64,000 bases of DNA. Origin: Luteimonas sp. JM171. Its GTDB lineage: Bacteria > Pseudomonadota > Gammaproteobacteria > Xanthomonadales > Xanthomonadaceae. This document shows positions 10,899 to 19,478 of this stretch, in pieces (the first letter of the stretch is position 1; the number at the start of each line of letters is the position of its first letter). The position numbers were made by a program, and so were the translations under genes. The notes under the pieces are model-generated. The model was given only the letters and a program-made list of their open reading frames with translations. It ran no database searches and was not told the origin of the DNA. The stretch spans positions 40,823 to 104,822 of the forward strand of contig NZ_CP017074.1 in assembly GCF_001717465.1 (NCBI RefSeq), written 5' to 3'.

Positions 10899-12061
10899 CA
10901 ATTCCCGAACAGTCGATTACGCACCGCCACGGTAACTTCGTATGCCCCGCGGTAGCGTGCGTCATGGTTGTCGGCAGGTGCGAACCGGACGCCGAGTACC
11001 CGTGGGTGCTGCTCGTTACCGACGGGTTCACTGGCACCCGCGGGGTCGGGGCTCGCAACCAGCACCCCCACTTGAACCAGGCCCACGCGGAGCCACTGGG
11101 CGGCATCCGGCCCCACCACTGCAGCAGTGTCCTGCTGATTGATATTCCCGGCAGGCGGGCTTTCCCTGGAAATGTCGACCGTTGAGTCCCGGCCGTACAG
11201 GAATTGCAAGCTCTCGACGCCGTCGATCAACTCTTCCCGGCCACCCGGCGGATACGCGCCATTTTCGTCGGCGCGGGCCCGCCACAAAGCTCGCCGGCCG
11301 GAGGCTCCGGGGGCCACGTAGTAGACAATCGACTCCGCCCGATGCAGGAGCGTCTGGGAAGATGGGAGTGTGCCGTAACGGGCTGCAAAATCCGCACCGT
11401 CGGATCTCACGAGGTTTCCAGCGATGACGCCCGGGAATACGTCAACCTGGGAACAGTCGGACACCGCGAACAGTGTCGGCGCGGCAACGCCGCCGTCAGT
11501 CAGCCCGTCAACGCGCCCTGCGGTAAACCCGACCTCTGTTGATGTGCCACTGACGGTAGCAAGGCTTTGAACCGGCAGGCCCTCGCCGACAAGATAGCGC
11601 AACGAAATGATGTCACTGCCAGGCGAAGGGTTCAGCAAGCTTATTTCAGCGGGTAAAGCGGGCGACCAGGTTGCGGCACCACCACCGACCTGCAGGCTGT
11701 CTCCCGGTGCAGTGCCTGTGGCCTCATAGCCTACGATCGACCGATTGAAATCAAGCGCATCCACCGCCGAGCCAAAGTGGTTGACCAGATCCCCAGCGCC
11801 TTTGACCCAGTGCGCCTGGTCGTTCACGCAACCGAAGTGGCCCGCCATTCGAATGTCGCGCAGCAGGTAATCGATGGCGAACCGGCCGTTCTCCTGGACA
11901 CGACCAAGGCCCTCAGACGTCTGATACGCGGCCCGCGAAGCGGAAAATACCTGCACCAACCCCAGCAACAGAAGGCTGCCGATGGCAATCGCGATCATAA
12001 GTTCAACCAGGGAAACGCCCCTTATGGACGACACCCGGGGCGCGGTATCCGCAACATTCAC
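10898..12061 (-). CDS. pilW: Minor pilin PilW
   Basis: 387 aa beginning at a GTG (12061) that overlaps the pilV stop as GTGA, so it is probably translated by coupling. The prepilin signal is RG then VSLVELMIAIAIGSLLLLGLV, with Glu+5. The following conserved PilW motif region reads RVQENGRFAIDYLLRDIRMAGHFGC. The C-terminal part ends in AYEVTVAVRNRLFGN, typical of PilW. The protein forms part of the minor-pilin initiation complex in the inner membrane and is then carried to the pilus tip. Confidence 0.92.
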   Translation of the reverse strand: MNVADTAPRVSSIRGVSLVELMIAIAIGSLLLLGLVQVFSASRAAYQTSEGLGRVQENGRFAIDYLLRDIRMAGHFGCVNDQAHWVKGAGDLVNHFGSAVDALDFNRSIVGYEATGTAPGDSLQVGGGAATWSPALPAEISLLNPSPGSDIISLRYLVGEGLPVQSLATVSGTSTEVGFTAGRVDGLTDGGVAAPTLFAVSDCSQVDVFPGVIAGNLVRSDGADFAARYGTLPSSQTLLHRAESIVYYVAPGASGRRALWRARADENGAYPPGGREELIDGVESLQFLYGRDSTVDISRESPPAGNINQQDTAAVVGPDAAQWLRVGLVQVGVLVASPDPAGASEPVGNEQHPRVLGVRFAPADNHDARYRGAYEVTVAVRNRLFGN

Positions 12062-12558
12062 AGTCGGGTCTCCACTCGGAAAGCTGTGGTTGCATCCGGG
12101 TCAACCTGGTCCCACCGCTGATCGCCCCAGGCAATTGTGATCGTCACATCGCCGTTGTTGACGTATTGCACGCCAGCACTGGCTGTCGGCCCCAGGGTGC
12201 GGGCGACTTGGCACTTCCAGCGCCCGATGTTGCCTGCAACAGTGGCCGCGTCACCCAACGGCCGCGAGCACACCGTATCGGTGACACTACCCGGCTCCAT
12301 GTCCGCCCCGGTTACTCCTGCATACTGATGGGCGACATGTCGATTCGCACGCATCTGATCAAGCAGGTCGTAGGCAAGATTGGTTGCATGGGTACGGTAA
12401 TCGGCGCTCTGCGTGTAGCGCAGGTTCATCGTCTGGAGCAACGCAAACCCCAGTAGGCCGAGCGCCAGGACGAGGAGCGACACCAAGACCTCAATCATGC
12501 TGAAACCTGCGGCCCGCCCTCGAGCAGTCCCAGAACGCCGGCGTGGAAATGCCTTCAT
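12058..12558 (-). CDS. pilV: Minor pilin PilV
   Basis: 166 aa from ATG 12558, which overlaps the fimT stop (ATGA). The leader is basic and ends in Gly. It is followed by FSMIEVLVSLLVLALGLLGFALLQ, the PilV-type hydrophobic helix, then MNLRYTQSADYRTHATNLAYDLLDQMRANR, the conserved PilV region. It overlaps pilW at its 3' end (GTGA). Confidence 0.92.
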   Translation of the reverse strand: MKAFPRRRSGTARGRAAGFSMIEVLVSLLVLALGLLGFALLQTMNLRYTQSADYRTHATNLAYDLLDQMRANRHVAHQYAGVTGADMEPGSVTDTVCSRPLGDAATVAGNIGRWKCQVARTLGPTASAGVQYVNNGDVTITIAWGDQRWDQVDPDATTAFRVETRL

Positions 12559-13076
12559 GTGCAATGCCCCTTGCTTACGGCGAGCTGACCCGTCGGAGTA
12601 ACGGCCATTCTTCTGACCAGGTTATGGCCGGACGGACAAACATCGGGTTGAATCATGAAGCTGCGGTCGCCGCCGACTCTCCGGCCCAACCGGTCAAACC
12701 GGATCATTTCGTCCTCTCCGGCTACCGGGGCTGACAGAGAAACCACCAGGTTGGGGCGGACCTCCACATGCCGCAGGATCCGGTCGTTGAGCCCCGGCGA
12801 CCCATTACCGTCGGTATCCGTCCAGACCATCCATCCCCTATCCCAATCTGCGCTGCAGGTGGCCCCGTCCGTGGTACCGCAAATTGCAGCGCCGCCGGGG
12901 CTTCGCAGAGCTTCCGATCGAGCGAGGGACACCGACGCCACCAGCTCGTTGCTGGCTGTCGCCACGCGATTGGAACGCAGCGAACCCTGAAAACTGGGCA
13001 AGCCGATGGCCACCACGATCGCCAGCACGGCAACCGTCACCATCAGCTCGATCAACGAGAACCCCCGTTGGCGCAT
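12555..13076 (-). CDS. fimT: Minor pilin FimT (GspH family)
   Basis: 173 aa from ATG 13076, chosen because a GGGGGAGG purine run precedes it and the prepilin leader is then the usual short MRQRG. The helix FSLIELMVTVAVLAIVVAIGLPSF follows, then a GspH domain with DWDRGWMVWTDTDGNG. In Xanthomonadaceae FimT-like minor pilins have been linked to DNA binding during natural transformation; whether that holds here is not shown by sequence. It is the first gene of the pilus operon. Confidence 0.9.
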   Translation of the reverse strand: MRQRGFSLIELMVTVAVLAIVVAIGLPSFQGSLRSNRVATASNELVASVSLARSEALRSPGGAAICGTTDGATCSADWDRGWMVWTDTDGNGSPGLNDRILRHVEVRPNLVVSLSAPVAGEDEMIRFDRLGRRVGGDRSFMIQPDVCPSGHNLVRRMAVTPTGQLAVSKGHCT

Positions 13077-13204
13077 ACCCCCTCCCCCAGCCCGCAAACA
13101 CGGGCGCCATGACAGCCTATCCCCGGATCTTCCAGATGCAATCCCGCCAGGGATGGGCGGTCAAATCACGGTGACGAGCGTGATCCGCCGGCTCGAACCC
13201 CGCC

Positions 13205-14596
13205 CTACGTCACCACCTCATAGCAGGGCCGGTACTGCCCCGAGATCTTCATCCGCCGCTGGGCCACGAACGCCCGCAGGAGCGCGTCCAGGGCCTCCAT
13301 CATGTCCTTGTCGCCGTGGATCCGGAAGGGGCCGTGCTCCTCCACCCGGCGCATCCCCTCCTCCTTCACGTTGCCGGCAACAATGCCCGAGAACGCCCGG
13401 CGCAGGTCGGCGGCCAGCTCCTGCGGCTTACGGCCGTGGTGCAGATCCAGGCCGGCCATGGCCTCATGGGTGGGGATGAAGGGCTGCTGGAACTCCAGCG
13501 GGATATCCAGCGACCAGTTGAAAAAGAAGGAATCCTTGCGCTCGATGCGCCGCTGGCGCACCTGACGCACGCCCTGGAACATGCTGCGGGCGACCTGCTC
13601 CGGATCATCGATGATGATTTCGTAGAGCTTCGCGGCTTCGTCGCCCAGGGTCAGGCGGATGAACTGGTCGATCTGCTGGAAGTACGGCGCCGCCGAAGTC
13701 GGCCCGGTGAAGATCACCGGCAGCGCCACGCCCTCGTTGCTCTCCTGCAGGAGCAGGCCGAGCAGGTACAGGATCTCCTCGGCGGTGCCCACGCCGCCCG
13801 GGAACACGATGATGCCGTGGCCGGTGCGCAGGAAGGCCTCGAGGCGCTTCTCGATGTCCGGCATGATCACCAGGTGGTTGACGATCGGGTTGGGCGATTC
13901 GGCGGCAATGATGCCCGGCTCGGTGATGCCGATGTACCGCGATTTGTAGCGCCGCTGCTTGGCGTGGGCCACGTTGGCGCCCTTCATCGGGCCCTTCATC
14001 GCGCCGGGGCCGCAGCCTGTGCAGATGTCGAAGCCGCGCAGGCCCAGCTCGTAGCCCACCAGCTTGGAGTAGTCGTACTCGTTGCGGCTGATGGAGTGCC
14101 CGCCCCAGCAGACGATCAGGTTGGGGTCGCCGGGCTGCAGCACGCGGGCGTTGCGCAGCAGGCCGAACACCTCGTCGGTGATCTCGGAGGAGGTTTCAGG
14201 TGGCGGCGCGCAGGCTTCGTCGCCGCGCTCGATCGCCGTCCACGCCAGGTCGCGGACCACCGCGAACAGCAGCTCGGCAATGCCCTGGATGATCTGGCCG
14301 TCGACGAAGGCCATGGCCGGCGCGTCGGTCAGGTCCAGGCGCAGGCCGCGATCATGCTGGGAGACCTCGATGTTGAAAGTGGGATACAGCTCCTGGGCGG
14401 CCCGCGGGTCGTCGCTGGCGCTGCCGCTGGTCAGCACCGCCAGGGCACAGCGGCGCAGGAGCTCCTGCAGCCCGCCCTGCGAGGCGTCCCGCAGCCGGGC
14501 CACCTCCTTGTGCGAAAGGATGTCGAGCCCGCCGTGGGGGTAGATGCGGGCGTTCTGTACCGGCACCGCCTTCGGTGCCTGTGCTGCTTGCTTCAT
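13205..14596 (-). CDS. ppnN: Pyrimidine/purine nucleotide 5'-monophosphate nucleosidase PpnN (YgdH, LOG family)
   Basis: 463 aa, the length of E. coli PpnN (454). The central Rossmann-like LOG domain contains the nucleotide-binding motif FPGGVGTAEE and upstream GCGPGAMKGPMKGA. N- and C-terminal extensions specific to PpnN are present (ARIYPHGGLDILSHKE, PFIPTHEAMAGL). The family cleaves nucleoside monophosphates to base and ribose-5-phosphate and is activated by (p)ppGpp. It is a single gene on minus, downstream of the TonB receptor and separated from it by a terminator. Confidence 0.93.
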   Translation of the reverse strand: MKQAAQAPKAVPVQNARIYPHGGLDILSHKEVARLRDASQGGLQELLRRCALAVLTSGSASDDPRAAQELYPTFNIEVSQHDRGLRLDLTDAPAMAFVDGQIIQGIAELLFAVVRDLAWTAIERGDEACAPPPETSSEITDEVFGLLRNARVLQPGDPNLIVCWGGHSISRNEYDYSKLVGYELGLRGFDICTGCGPGAMKGPMKGANVAHAKQRRYKSRYIGITEPGIIAAESPNPIVNHLVIMPDIEKRLEAFLRTGHGIIVFPGGVGTAEEILYLLGLLLQESNEGVALPVIFTGPTSAAPYFQQIDQFIRLTLGDEAAKLYEIIIDDPEQVARSMFQGVRQVRQRRIERKDSFFFNWSLDIPLEFQQPFIPTHEAMAGLDLHHGRKPQELAADLRRAFSGIVAGNVKEEGMRRVEEHGPFRIHGDKDMMEALDALLRAFVAQRRMKISGQYRPCYEVVT

Positions 14597-14664
14597 ATGT
14601 TCCGTTCTTGTCGTTTTATCCGGCTTGGGACTTTAAGGCATTTGCGCCCCGTCCGGCCGCTCCA

Positions 14665-14697
14665 CAAAAGAAAACGGCCGGGGAGCCCCGGCCGTTT
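14665..14697 (-). terminator. Terminator of the TonB-dependent receptor gene
   Basis: A 12-bp self-complementary GC-rich stem (14672-14683 with 14686-14697; the centre opens to a 4-nt loop) is followed on the minus strand by TTTTCTTTT. It lies 24 nt after the stop codon of the receptor gene. Confidence 0.8.
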
Positions 14698-14720
14698 CCA
14701 TGCAGCTTCACCCCGAAGGA

Positions 14721-17700
14721 TCAGAACTTGTAGCGGATGCCCAGCTGCAGGGCCCAGCGCGACTGGCCGACGTTGTCGTACAGGCGCTCGGTGAACACAT
14801 CACCTTCGTTGAACTCATAGATGTACTGGCCAGCGTCGTTCAGGCCCTTCATCTCTGCAACGCGGCGACCGTGCGGGAAGCCGATCTCGTTGATCTGCCC
14901 CCAATCCTTATCGATCATGTTGCCGACGTTCATGATGTCCAGCCACACCTCGGTCTTGTGGCCTTCGAAGAAGCCCGGAAGCTCCTGGCTCACGCGGATG
15001 TCGAAGGTGTTGACCCACGAGCTGCGGGAGCTGTTGCGCGGAGCCACGCCGCCCTGGTAGCGGCCCAGCTCCGGATGGCGCGCCAGCCAGTCGAAGAACG
15101 CCGCTTCCATCTCGGCACCGCCGGTGAACACCACGTCGCCCGGGTTCGGCACGAAGAACAGGTCGTTGGTTTCGCCGTCACCGTTGGCGTCGTTCCGGAA
15201 CGTCCAGCTGTACGGACGCCCGGAGCGGCCTTCGTAGAACAGGGCCACCGAGGTCTTGTAGTCGCCGAAGAACGCCTTCTGCCAGGTCAGCGTGCCGCTG
15301 AAGCGGTCGCGGATCTCATAGTTGGACGTGTAGGCGATCGGCTCGTTCGGGTTCAGCAGCATGCGGCCGTCCCAGTTCGAGTGCGCCTGCGACGAGGTCA
15401 GCGGGTTGACGTCCTGCGCCGAGGTGCGGGTGTAGCCGATGCTCCAGCCCCAGTTCTCATACAACGGCTTCTGCAGGCTCAGCGTCATCTGGTGCGTCTT
15501 GCCCTTGTTGGTCGGGCGCAGGTAGATGACGTTGTCGCCGCCCCAGCCGGTGATGTCGTTGAACTCGGCCAGCTCCGGCGGCAGGTTGCCGTCGGCGTCG
15601 CGCAGGTTGTTGATCAGGTCCGCGCCGTTGCAGCGGGTGCCGCCGGTGGCGCCTGCCGGATCGCAGTAGAAGATCTGGCGGCCGTCCGGACCGATCGCGG
15701 TCGGGTCGCCCATGCCCAGGATCTCGTAGTGCAGGCCGGTCTTCACCTGGGTCATCAGGTACTCGGCCGAGGCCACGATGCCGTACCACGGCAGCTCATG
15801 GTCGAACGCGAGGTTCGCTTTCCAGGTCGACGGCTGCTTGAGGTCCGGGTCCATGAGCGCCACGACCATCTGCTTGCCGCCGGGGATGATCGGCTGGTTG
15901 TCCGGATCCGGGGTGAACGGATACTGCGCCCACGCCTCTTCGCGGGAACCCACGCCCGCGCGGTCGAGCTGGTCCTGGTTGCCCACGTTCAGGCCGTAGA
16001 TCTGCGGGGTGAAACCGGCGTTCTGGAAGGCATTGCCGATCCACACGTTGGCCGCCGCACCCTGGAACAGGCCCACGCCACCGCGCAGCTGGGTCGGGCG
16101 CTCGGTGTCAAAGGTGTAGTTGAAGCCAACGCGCGGCTGCCACAGTTCCTGGCCGTCGATGGTCACGGTGTTGTCCAGGCCGAAGATGCGATCGACAAGC
16201 GCGTTGTAGCGCGGCTCGTCGTCAAGCTTCGGAATGTCGACGCGCACGCCAGCGTTCAGGGTCAGGTTGTAGTTGACCGCCCAGGTGTCCTGGACGAAGA
16301 ACGCCAGGTTGTCGTGCCCGAAGTCCGCCGCAATGCTCTCGAAAGAATCACCCGGCAGCGGGCGGCGCGACGAGTAGTTCCAGTAGCGGCCGTCGCGGAA
16401 GTGGTCCAGGCTGGCGAAGCTGTAGGTGCCAAACAGGTCGCGGCCGAACAGGTTGAAGATGTCGTTCTGCTCGTATTCGAAGCCGAACTTCAGGGTGTGG
16501 TCGCCCAGGTACCAGTTGGCGGCGCCGAACGCGCTGACCTGCTCGGTTTCCAGATGGTTGATGTGGGTGAACTGCTCGGTGCCGAAGTTCAGGAACGGCT
16601 GACCGGGCTGGTCGGGATCGTTCGCGCTGCCAAAACCGATGCCGATCTGCGGCATGCGGGTGGAGCTGACCGGGTTGCGGATCGCGGTGTAATCACGCTG
16701 CGACAGCTTGAACTCGGTGGAGAAGTTCGGGCCCCAGTCGCTGAAGAGCTGGGCGACGGTGCTCTTGAACACCTTGTCGTGGCTGTACCAGTAGGTGTTG
16801 AGCGAAATGCTGTTCTGGCCCAGGCCCGGCAGGTTGGCGTCGACCTGCTCGGAGCGGTTGTGGCGCAGGCTGAAGCGGTGATTGTCGCTGATGTTCCAGT
16901 CGATCTTGGCCGCGTATTCCTCGAACGTGGTTTCCAGGTTGTCCGGCACCGCGTAATCGCCGATGTCCACGCCGTACACGTCGCGCGCGATCTGGCGGGC
17001 CTCGTCGATGATCGGACGGGTGATGCCATTGACGATGTTGGAAGCCGAGCTGCCTTCCGGGCCGTAGGAGGGGCCAGGCGCGCTGCGGGTGAAGTTCTCG
17101 TAGTTCAGGAAGAAGAACAGCTTGTCCTTGACGATCGGGCCGCCGAAGGTGGCGCCGTAGGTCTCTTCGTCGATGAAGCCGTTGAACGGGGTGCCGTCGG
17201 CGTTGTCGCGCACCCAGTCCTGGTCGCGGTAGATGTAGTAGGCCGAACCGGTGAATTCGTTGGTGCCCGACTTGGTGACCGCGTTGACCACCGCACCGGT
17301 GCCGCCAGCGACGGTGACGTCGTAGTTGGACAGGTCGACGTCGATGGCCTCAATCGCGTCCATCGACACCGGCTGGCGCATGGTCGGCAGGTTGTTGGAC
17401 TCAAGACCGAACGGGTCGTTGGTGCTCACGCCGTCGATGCGGATGGCGTTGAAGCGGGTGTTCTGGCCGCCGGCCGAGATCTCGCCGCGGCTCTTGTCGG
17501 TGTGCGCCAGGCGCGGATCCAGGCGCATGTAGTCCTGGATGTTGCGTTCGATCGACGGCAGCGCCTCGATCTGCTGCTGGCTCACGCTGGTGCCGGCGCC
17601 CATCTTGTCGGCGCTGAAGATGTCGGAGCCGACGTACGTACCGGTGGCCACCACCGCGCCAAGCGTGGTGATGTCGCCGCTGAGGTTCGCGTCCACCTGG

Positions 17701-18023
17701 TTGACCTGGTTCAGGGTCAGGTAGACGTTCTCCTCGGTGGTGGTGCCCTCACCCGGCTTGGTGATGTTGATGGTGTACGGGCCACCCACGCGCAGGCCGC
17801 GGGCGTTGTAGCGGCCGCTGTCGTCGGTGGTGACCCGGCTGACCGTGCCCGACTCGACGTGGACGATGGTGACCTCGGCGCCGGTGACCGGCTGGCCGTC
17901 CGGCCCGGTGACAACGCCGTTCACGCCAGCGGACGTGCTCTGGGCGAAAGCGGGGGCCGCGGCGAGCGCGACGATCAGACCGAGCGACAGTTTCGAGAGT
18001 CGGACGCGGTGCTTGGGAGTCAT
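14721..18023 (-). CDS. Oar-like TonB-dependent outer-membrane receptor
   Basis: 1100 aa from ATG 18023, with GAGG about 10 nt upstream. The signal peptide is MTPKHRV...AAAPAFA, with cleavage before QSTS. It is followed by a carboxypeptidase-regulatory-like domain (about 27-110, VNGVVTGPDGQPVTGAEVTI), the plug domain, then a large beta-barrel ending in the aromatic signature GIRYKF needed for BAM insertion. This is the Oar/CarboxypepD_reg group of TonB receptors abundant in Xanthomonadaceae. Substrates of such receptors are mostly unknown (peptides or glycans suggested). No cognate uptake genes are adjacent. A much longer upstream reading frame lacks a signal peptide at its start and was rejected. 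Confidence 0.9.
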   Translation of the reverse strand: MTPKHRVRLSKLSLGLIVALAAAPAFAQSTSAGVNGVVTGPDGQPVTGAEVTIVHVESGTVSRVTTDDSGRYNARGLRVGGPYTINITKPGEGTTTEENVYLTLNQVNQVDANLSGDITTLGAVVATGTYVGSDIFSADKMGAGTSVSQQQIEALPSIERNIQDYMRLDPRLAHTDKSRGEISAGGQNTRFNAIRIDGVSTNDPFGLESNNLPTMRQPVSMDAIEAIDVDLSNYDVTVAGGTGAVVNAVTKSGTNEFTGSAYYIYRDQDWVRDNADGTPFNGFIDEETYGATFGGPIVKDKLFFFLNYENFTRSAPGPSYGPEGSSASNIVNGITRPIIDEARQIARDVYGVDIGDYAVPDNLETTFEEYAAKIDWNISDNHRFSLRHNRSEQVDANLPGLGQNSISLNTYWYSHDKVFKSTVAQLFSDWGPNFSTEFKLSQRDYTAIRNPVSSTRMPQIGIGFGSANDPDQPGQPFLNFGTEQFTHINHLETEQVSAFGAANWYLGDHTLKFGFEYEQNDIFNLFGRDLFGTYSFASLDHFRDGRYWNYSSRRPLPGDSFESIAADFGHDNLAFFVQDTWAVNYNLTLNAGVRVDIPKLDDEPRYNALVDRIFGLDNTVTIDGQELWQPRVGFNYTFDTERPTQLRGGVGLFQGAAANVWIGNAFQNAGFTPQIYGLNVGNQDQLDRAGVGSREEAWAQYPFTPDPDNQPIIPGGKQMVVALMDPDLKQPSTWKANLAFDHELPWYGIVASAEYLMTQVKTGLHYEILGMGDPTAIGPDGRQIFYCDPAGATGGTRCNGADLINNLRDADGNLPPELAEFNDITGWGGDNVIYLRPTNKGKTHQMTLSLQKPLYENWGWSIGYTRTSAQDVNPLTSSQAHSNWDGRMLLNPNEPIAYTSNYEIRDRFSGTLTWQKAFFGDYKTSVALFYEGRSGRPYSWTFRNDANGDGETNDLFFVPNPGDVVFTGGAEMEAAFFDWLARHPELGRYQGGVAPRNSSRSSWVNTFDIRVSQELPGFFEGHKTEVWLDIMNVGNMIDKDWGQINEIGFPHGRRVAEMKGLNDAGQYIYEFNEGDVFTERLYDNVGQSRWALQLGIRYKF

Positions 18024-18145
18024 TTTCAATGGCCTCGATACGTACGGACGTGAGTGGCGCCGCGCGTTCCGGCACGGCAACTGGAAAAATCCAATGGTTT
18101 TGGGGGAGTTCGCAAGAAATCCGGGCAGCCACCGGCCCGGTGCGG

Positions 18146-18162
18146 TTAACAACAGATTAACA
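18146..18162 (-). promoter_or_regulatory. Paired TTAACA motif upstream of the TonB receptor gene
   Basis: TTAACA occurs twice in the same direction, 11 bp apart (18146-18151 and 18157-18162), one DNA turn. It sits in the 209-nt gap between the SDR gene end and the receptor start, about 125 nt upstream of the ATG. It could bind a regulator or RNA polymerase, but only the repeat itself is seen. Confidence 0.3.
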
Positions 18163-18232
18163 CGGTAGCCGTACTGGATGACAGAGATATGACGGTTCAG
18201 GTGCCGATGCAACCCGGGGCGCGCCCCATGGG

Positions 18233-19036
18233 TCAGGCACCGGCGTGGGGAAGCGGCACGAGCGGCTCCGCTTCGATCGCGGGAGCCCAGATCGTGCCGC
18301 GGCGCGACGCGCCTGCCGGCGACAGCAGCTGCACGCACGCGGCCGCGTAGGCGGCTGGCGCGATCGCGTCCGGATCCTCCCGCTCCACGTACGCCCTGGC
18401 CCGCAGCGGGGTGCGCATTGGCCGCAGCCGCAGCGCGCTCACCCGGACCGGGGTGTTGGCGAGTTCGGCGTGCAGCATCGGCACCAGCGCCTCCTGCGCG
18501 CCTTGCGCCACCCCGTAGCCCCCCCAGAACGCCTGGGAAGTGCGCGACGGATCGTCCAGGGTGAACACCACCGCTGAATCCGATGCCTCGCGCAGCCGCG
18601 GCAGGCAGGCCTGGGTGAGCCACCAGCGCGCCGTCAGGTTCACGTGAATGGCCCGGGCGAACGCGGCGGGATCGGTGTACTCCAGCGGCGTGAGCCCCGG
18701 CATGTCGGCGGCGCAGTGGAGCAGGCCATCCAGGCGGCCAAAGGCGTCGTGGATGCGTCCGGCCATCTGCGCGTAATCGTCCGGACCTGCGCCCTCCAGG
18801 TCGAGCGGGTACAGGACGGCCTCGCCCCCGGCACGGGCAATCGCGTCATCCAGGCGCTTGAGCTTGGGCACCTTGCGGCCAAGCAGCACCAGCCGGGCGC
18901 CCGCCGCGGCGCAGGCCAGCGATGCCTCCCGGCCAAGGCCACCGTGCGCGCCCACCACCAGGACCACGCGACCGGCCAGCGGGCGCGTGTCCTGGCCGGA
19001 GCCTGCTTCGGCCGGATTCACTGCCGGGGCATTCAT
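18233..19036 (-). CDS. Short-chain dehydrogenase/reductase-like protein lacking the catalytic Lys
   Basis: 267 aa. The Rossmann nucleotide-binding motif VVLVVGAHGGLG (about 24-35) and the NLTA Asn (133) of SDRs are present, and the overall layout is like E. coli YciK. The YxxxK active site reads Y174-G-V-A-Q178, so Lys is replaced by Gln. The usual Ser about 13 residues upstream is Asp (TLDDPS). It may bind a dinucleotide without normal SDR catalysis. Its ATG overlaps the grxD stop (ATGA), so the two are translationally coupled. Confidence 0.82.
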   Translation of the reverse strand: MNAPAVNPAEAGSGQDTRPLAGRVVLVVGAHGGLGREASLACAAAGARLVLLGRKVPKLKRLDDAIARAGGEAVLYPLDLEGAGPDDYAQMAGRIHDAFGRLDGLLHCAADMPGLTPLEYTDPAAFARAIHVNLTARWWLTQACLPRLREASDSAVVFTLDDPSRTSQAFWGGYGVAQGAQEALVPMLHAELANTPVRVSALRLRPMRTPLRARAYVEREDPDAIAPAAYAAACVQLLSPAGASRRGTIWAPAIEAEPLVPLPHAGA

Positions 19037-19353
19037 TCCCTGCCGGCCTCCGCCACCATCCGCGCAAGCTCCCCGGACTCGAGCAATTCCAGGGTGATGT
19101 CGGAGCCGCCGATCAACTCGCCGTGCAGGAACAGCTGCGGGAAGGTCGGCCAATTGGAGTAGCGCGGCAGGTTGGCCCGGACCTCCGGATCCTCCATCAC
19201 GTTCACGGTGTGCAGGTCTTCCACCCCGGCGTCCTGCAGGGCCTGCACCGCGCGCGCGGAGAAGCCGCACATCGGGAACTGCGGTGTTCCCTTCATGAAC
19301 AGCACGATCGGGTGTTTTTCCACTTCGTCCCGGATCTTCTGCATGACGGTCAT
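19033..19353 (-). CDS. grxD: Monothiol glutaredoxin Grx4
   Basis: 106 aa with the CGFS active site (Cys29), PRYSNWPTFPQLF and GGSDITLEL, all diagnostic of Grx4/GrxD. This class carries and delivers [2Fe-2S] clusters, usually with BolA partners, rather than reducing disulfides. The start at 19353 is preferred over the in-frame ATG at 19344, though either is possible. It is the first gene of a two-gene operon with the SDR-like gene and divergent from the SOD-like gene. Confidence 0.95.
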   Translation of the reverse strand: MTVMQKIRDEVEKHPIVLFMKGTPQFPMCGFSARAVQALQDAGVEDLHTVNVMEDPEVRANLPRYSNWPTFPQLFLHGELIGGSDITLELLESGELARMVAEAGRE

Positions 19354-19412
19354 CGAGGGCTCCAGCGCAGGCACCGGGGAACCGGCGCTGCAGGGGGGTT
19401 GGGCGTGGGCGC

Positions 19413-19430
19413 TACAATCCGCACATTGTA
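19413..19430. promoter_or_regulatory. Palindrome in the grxD / SOD-like divergent promoter region
   Basis: TACAATCCGCACATTGTA is a perfect 6-6-6 inverted repeat centred in the 125-nt gap between two divergent genes. Each arm also reads as a -10-like hexamer (TACAAT) on its own strand. It could be two facing promoters or an operator; no factor can be named from sequence. Confidence 0.4.
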
Positions 19431-19478
19431 ATCGTTCAGCCGCACGCAGGCCCGTGCGCGACCCTGGGGGAGCTACCC

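Noticed and set aside
13077..13204. Possible sigma54 promoter (TGGC ... TTTGC) upstream of fimT.
   Set aside because: The GG to GC distance is one base too long (11 instead of 10 nt between), so it does not fit the -24/-12 rule.
18024..18623. 200-codon N-terminal extension of the TonB receptor frame.
   Set aside because: It overlaps the SDR gene in another frame, while the ATG at 18023 begins a clear signal peptide with a ribosome site.
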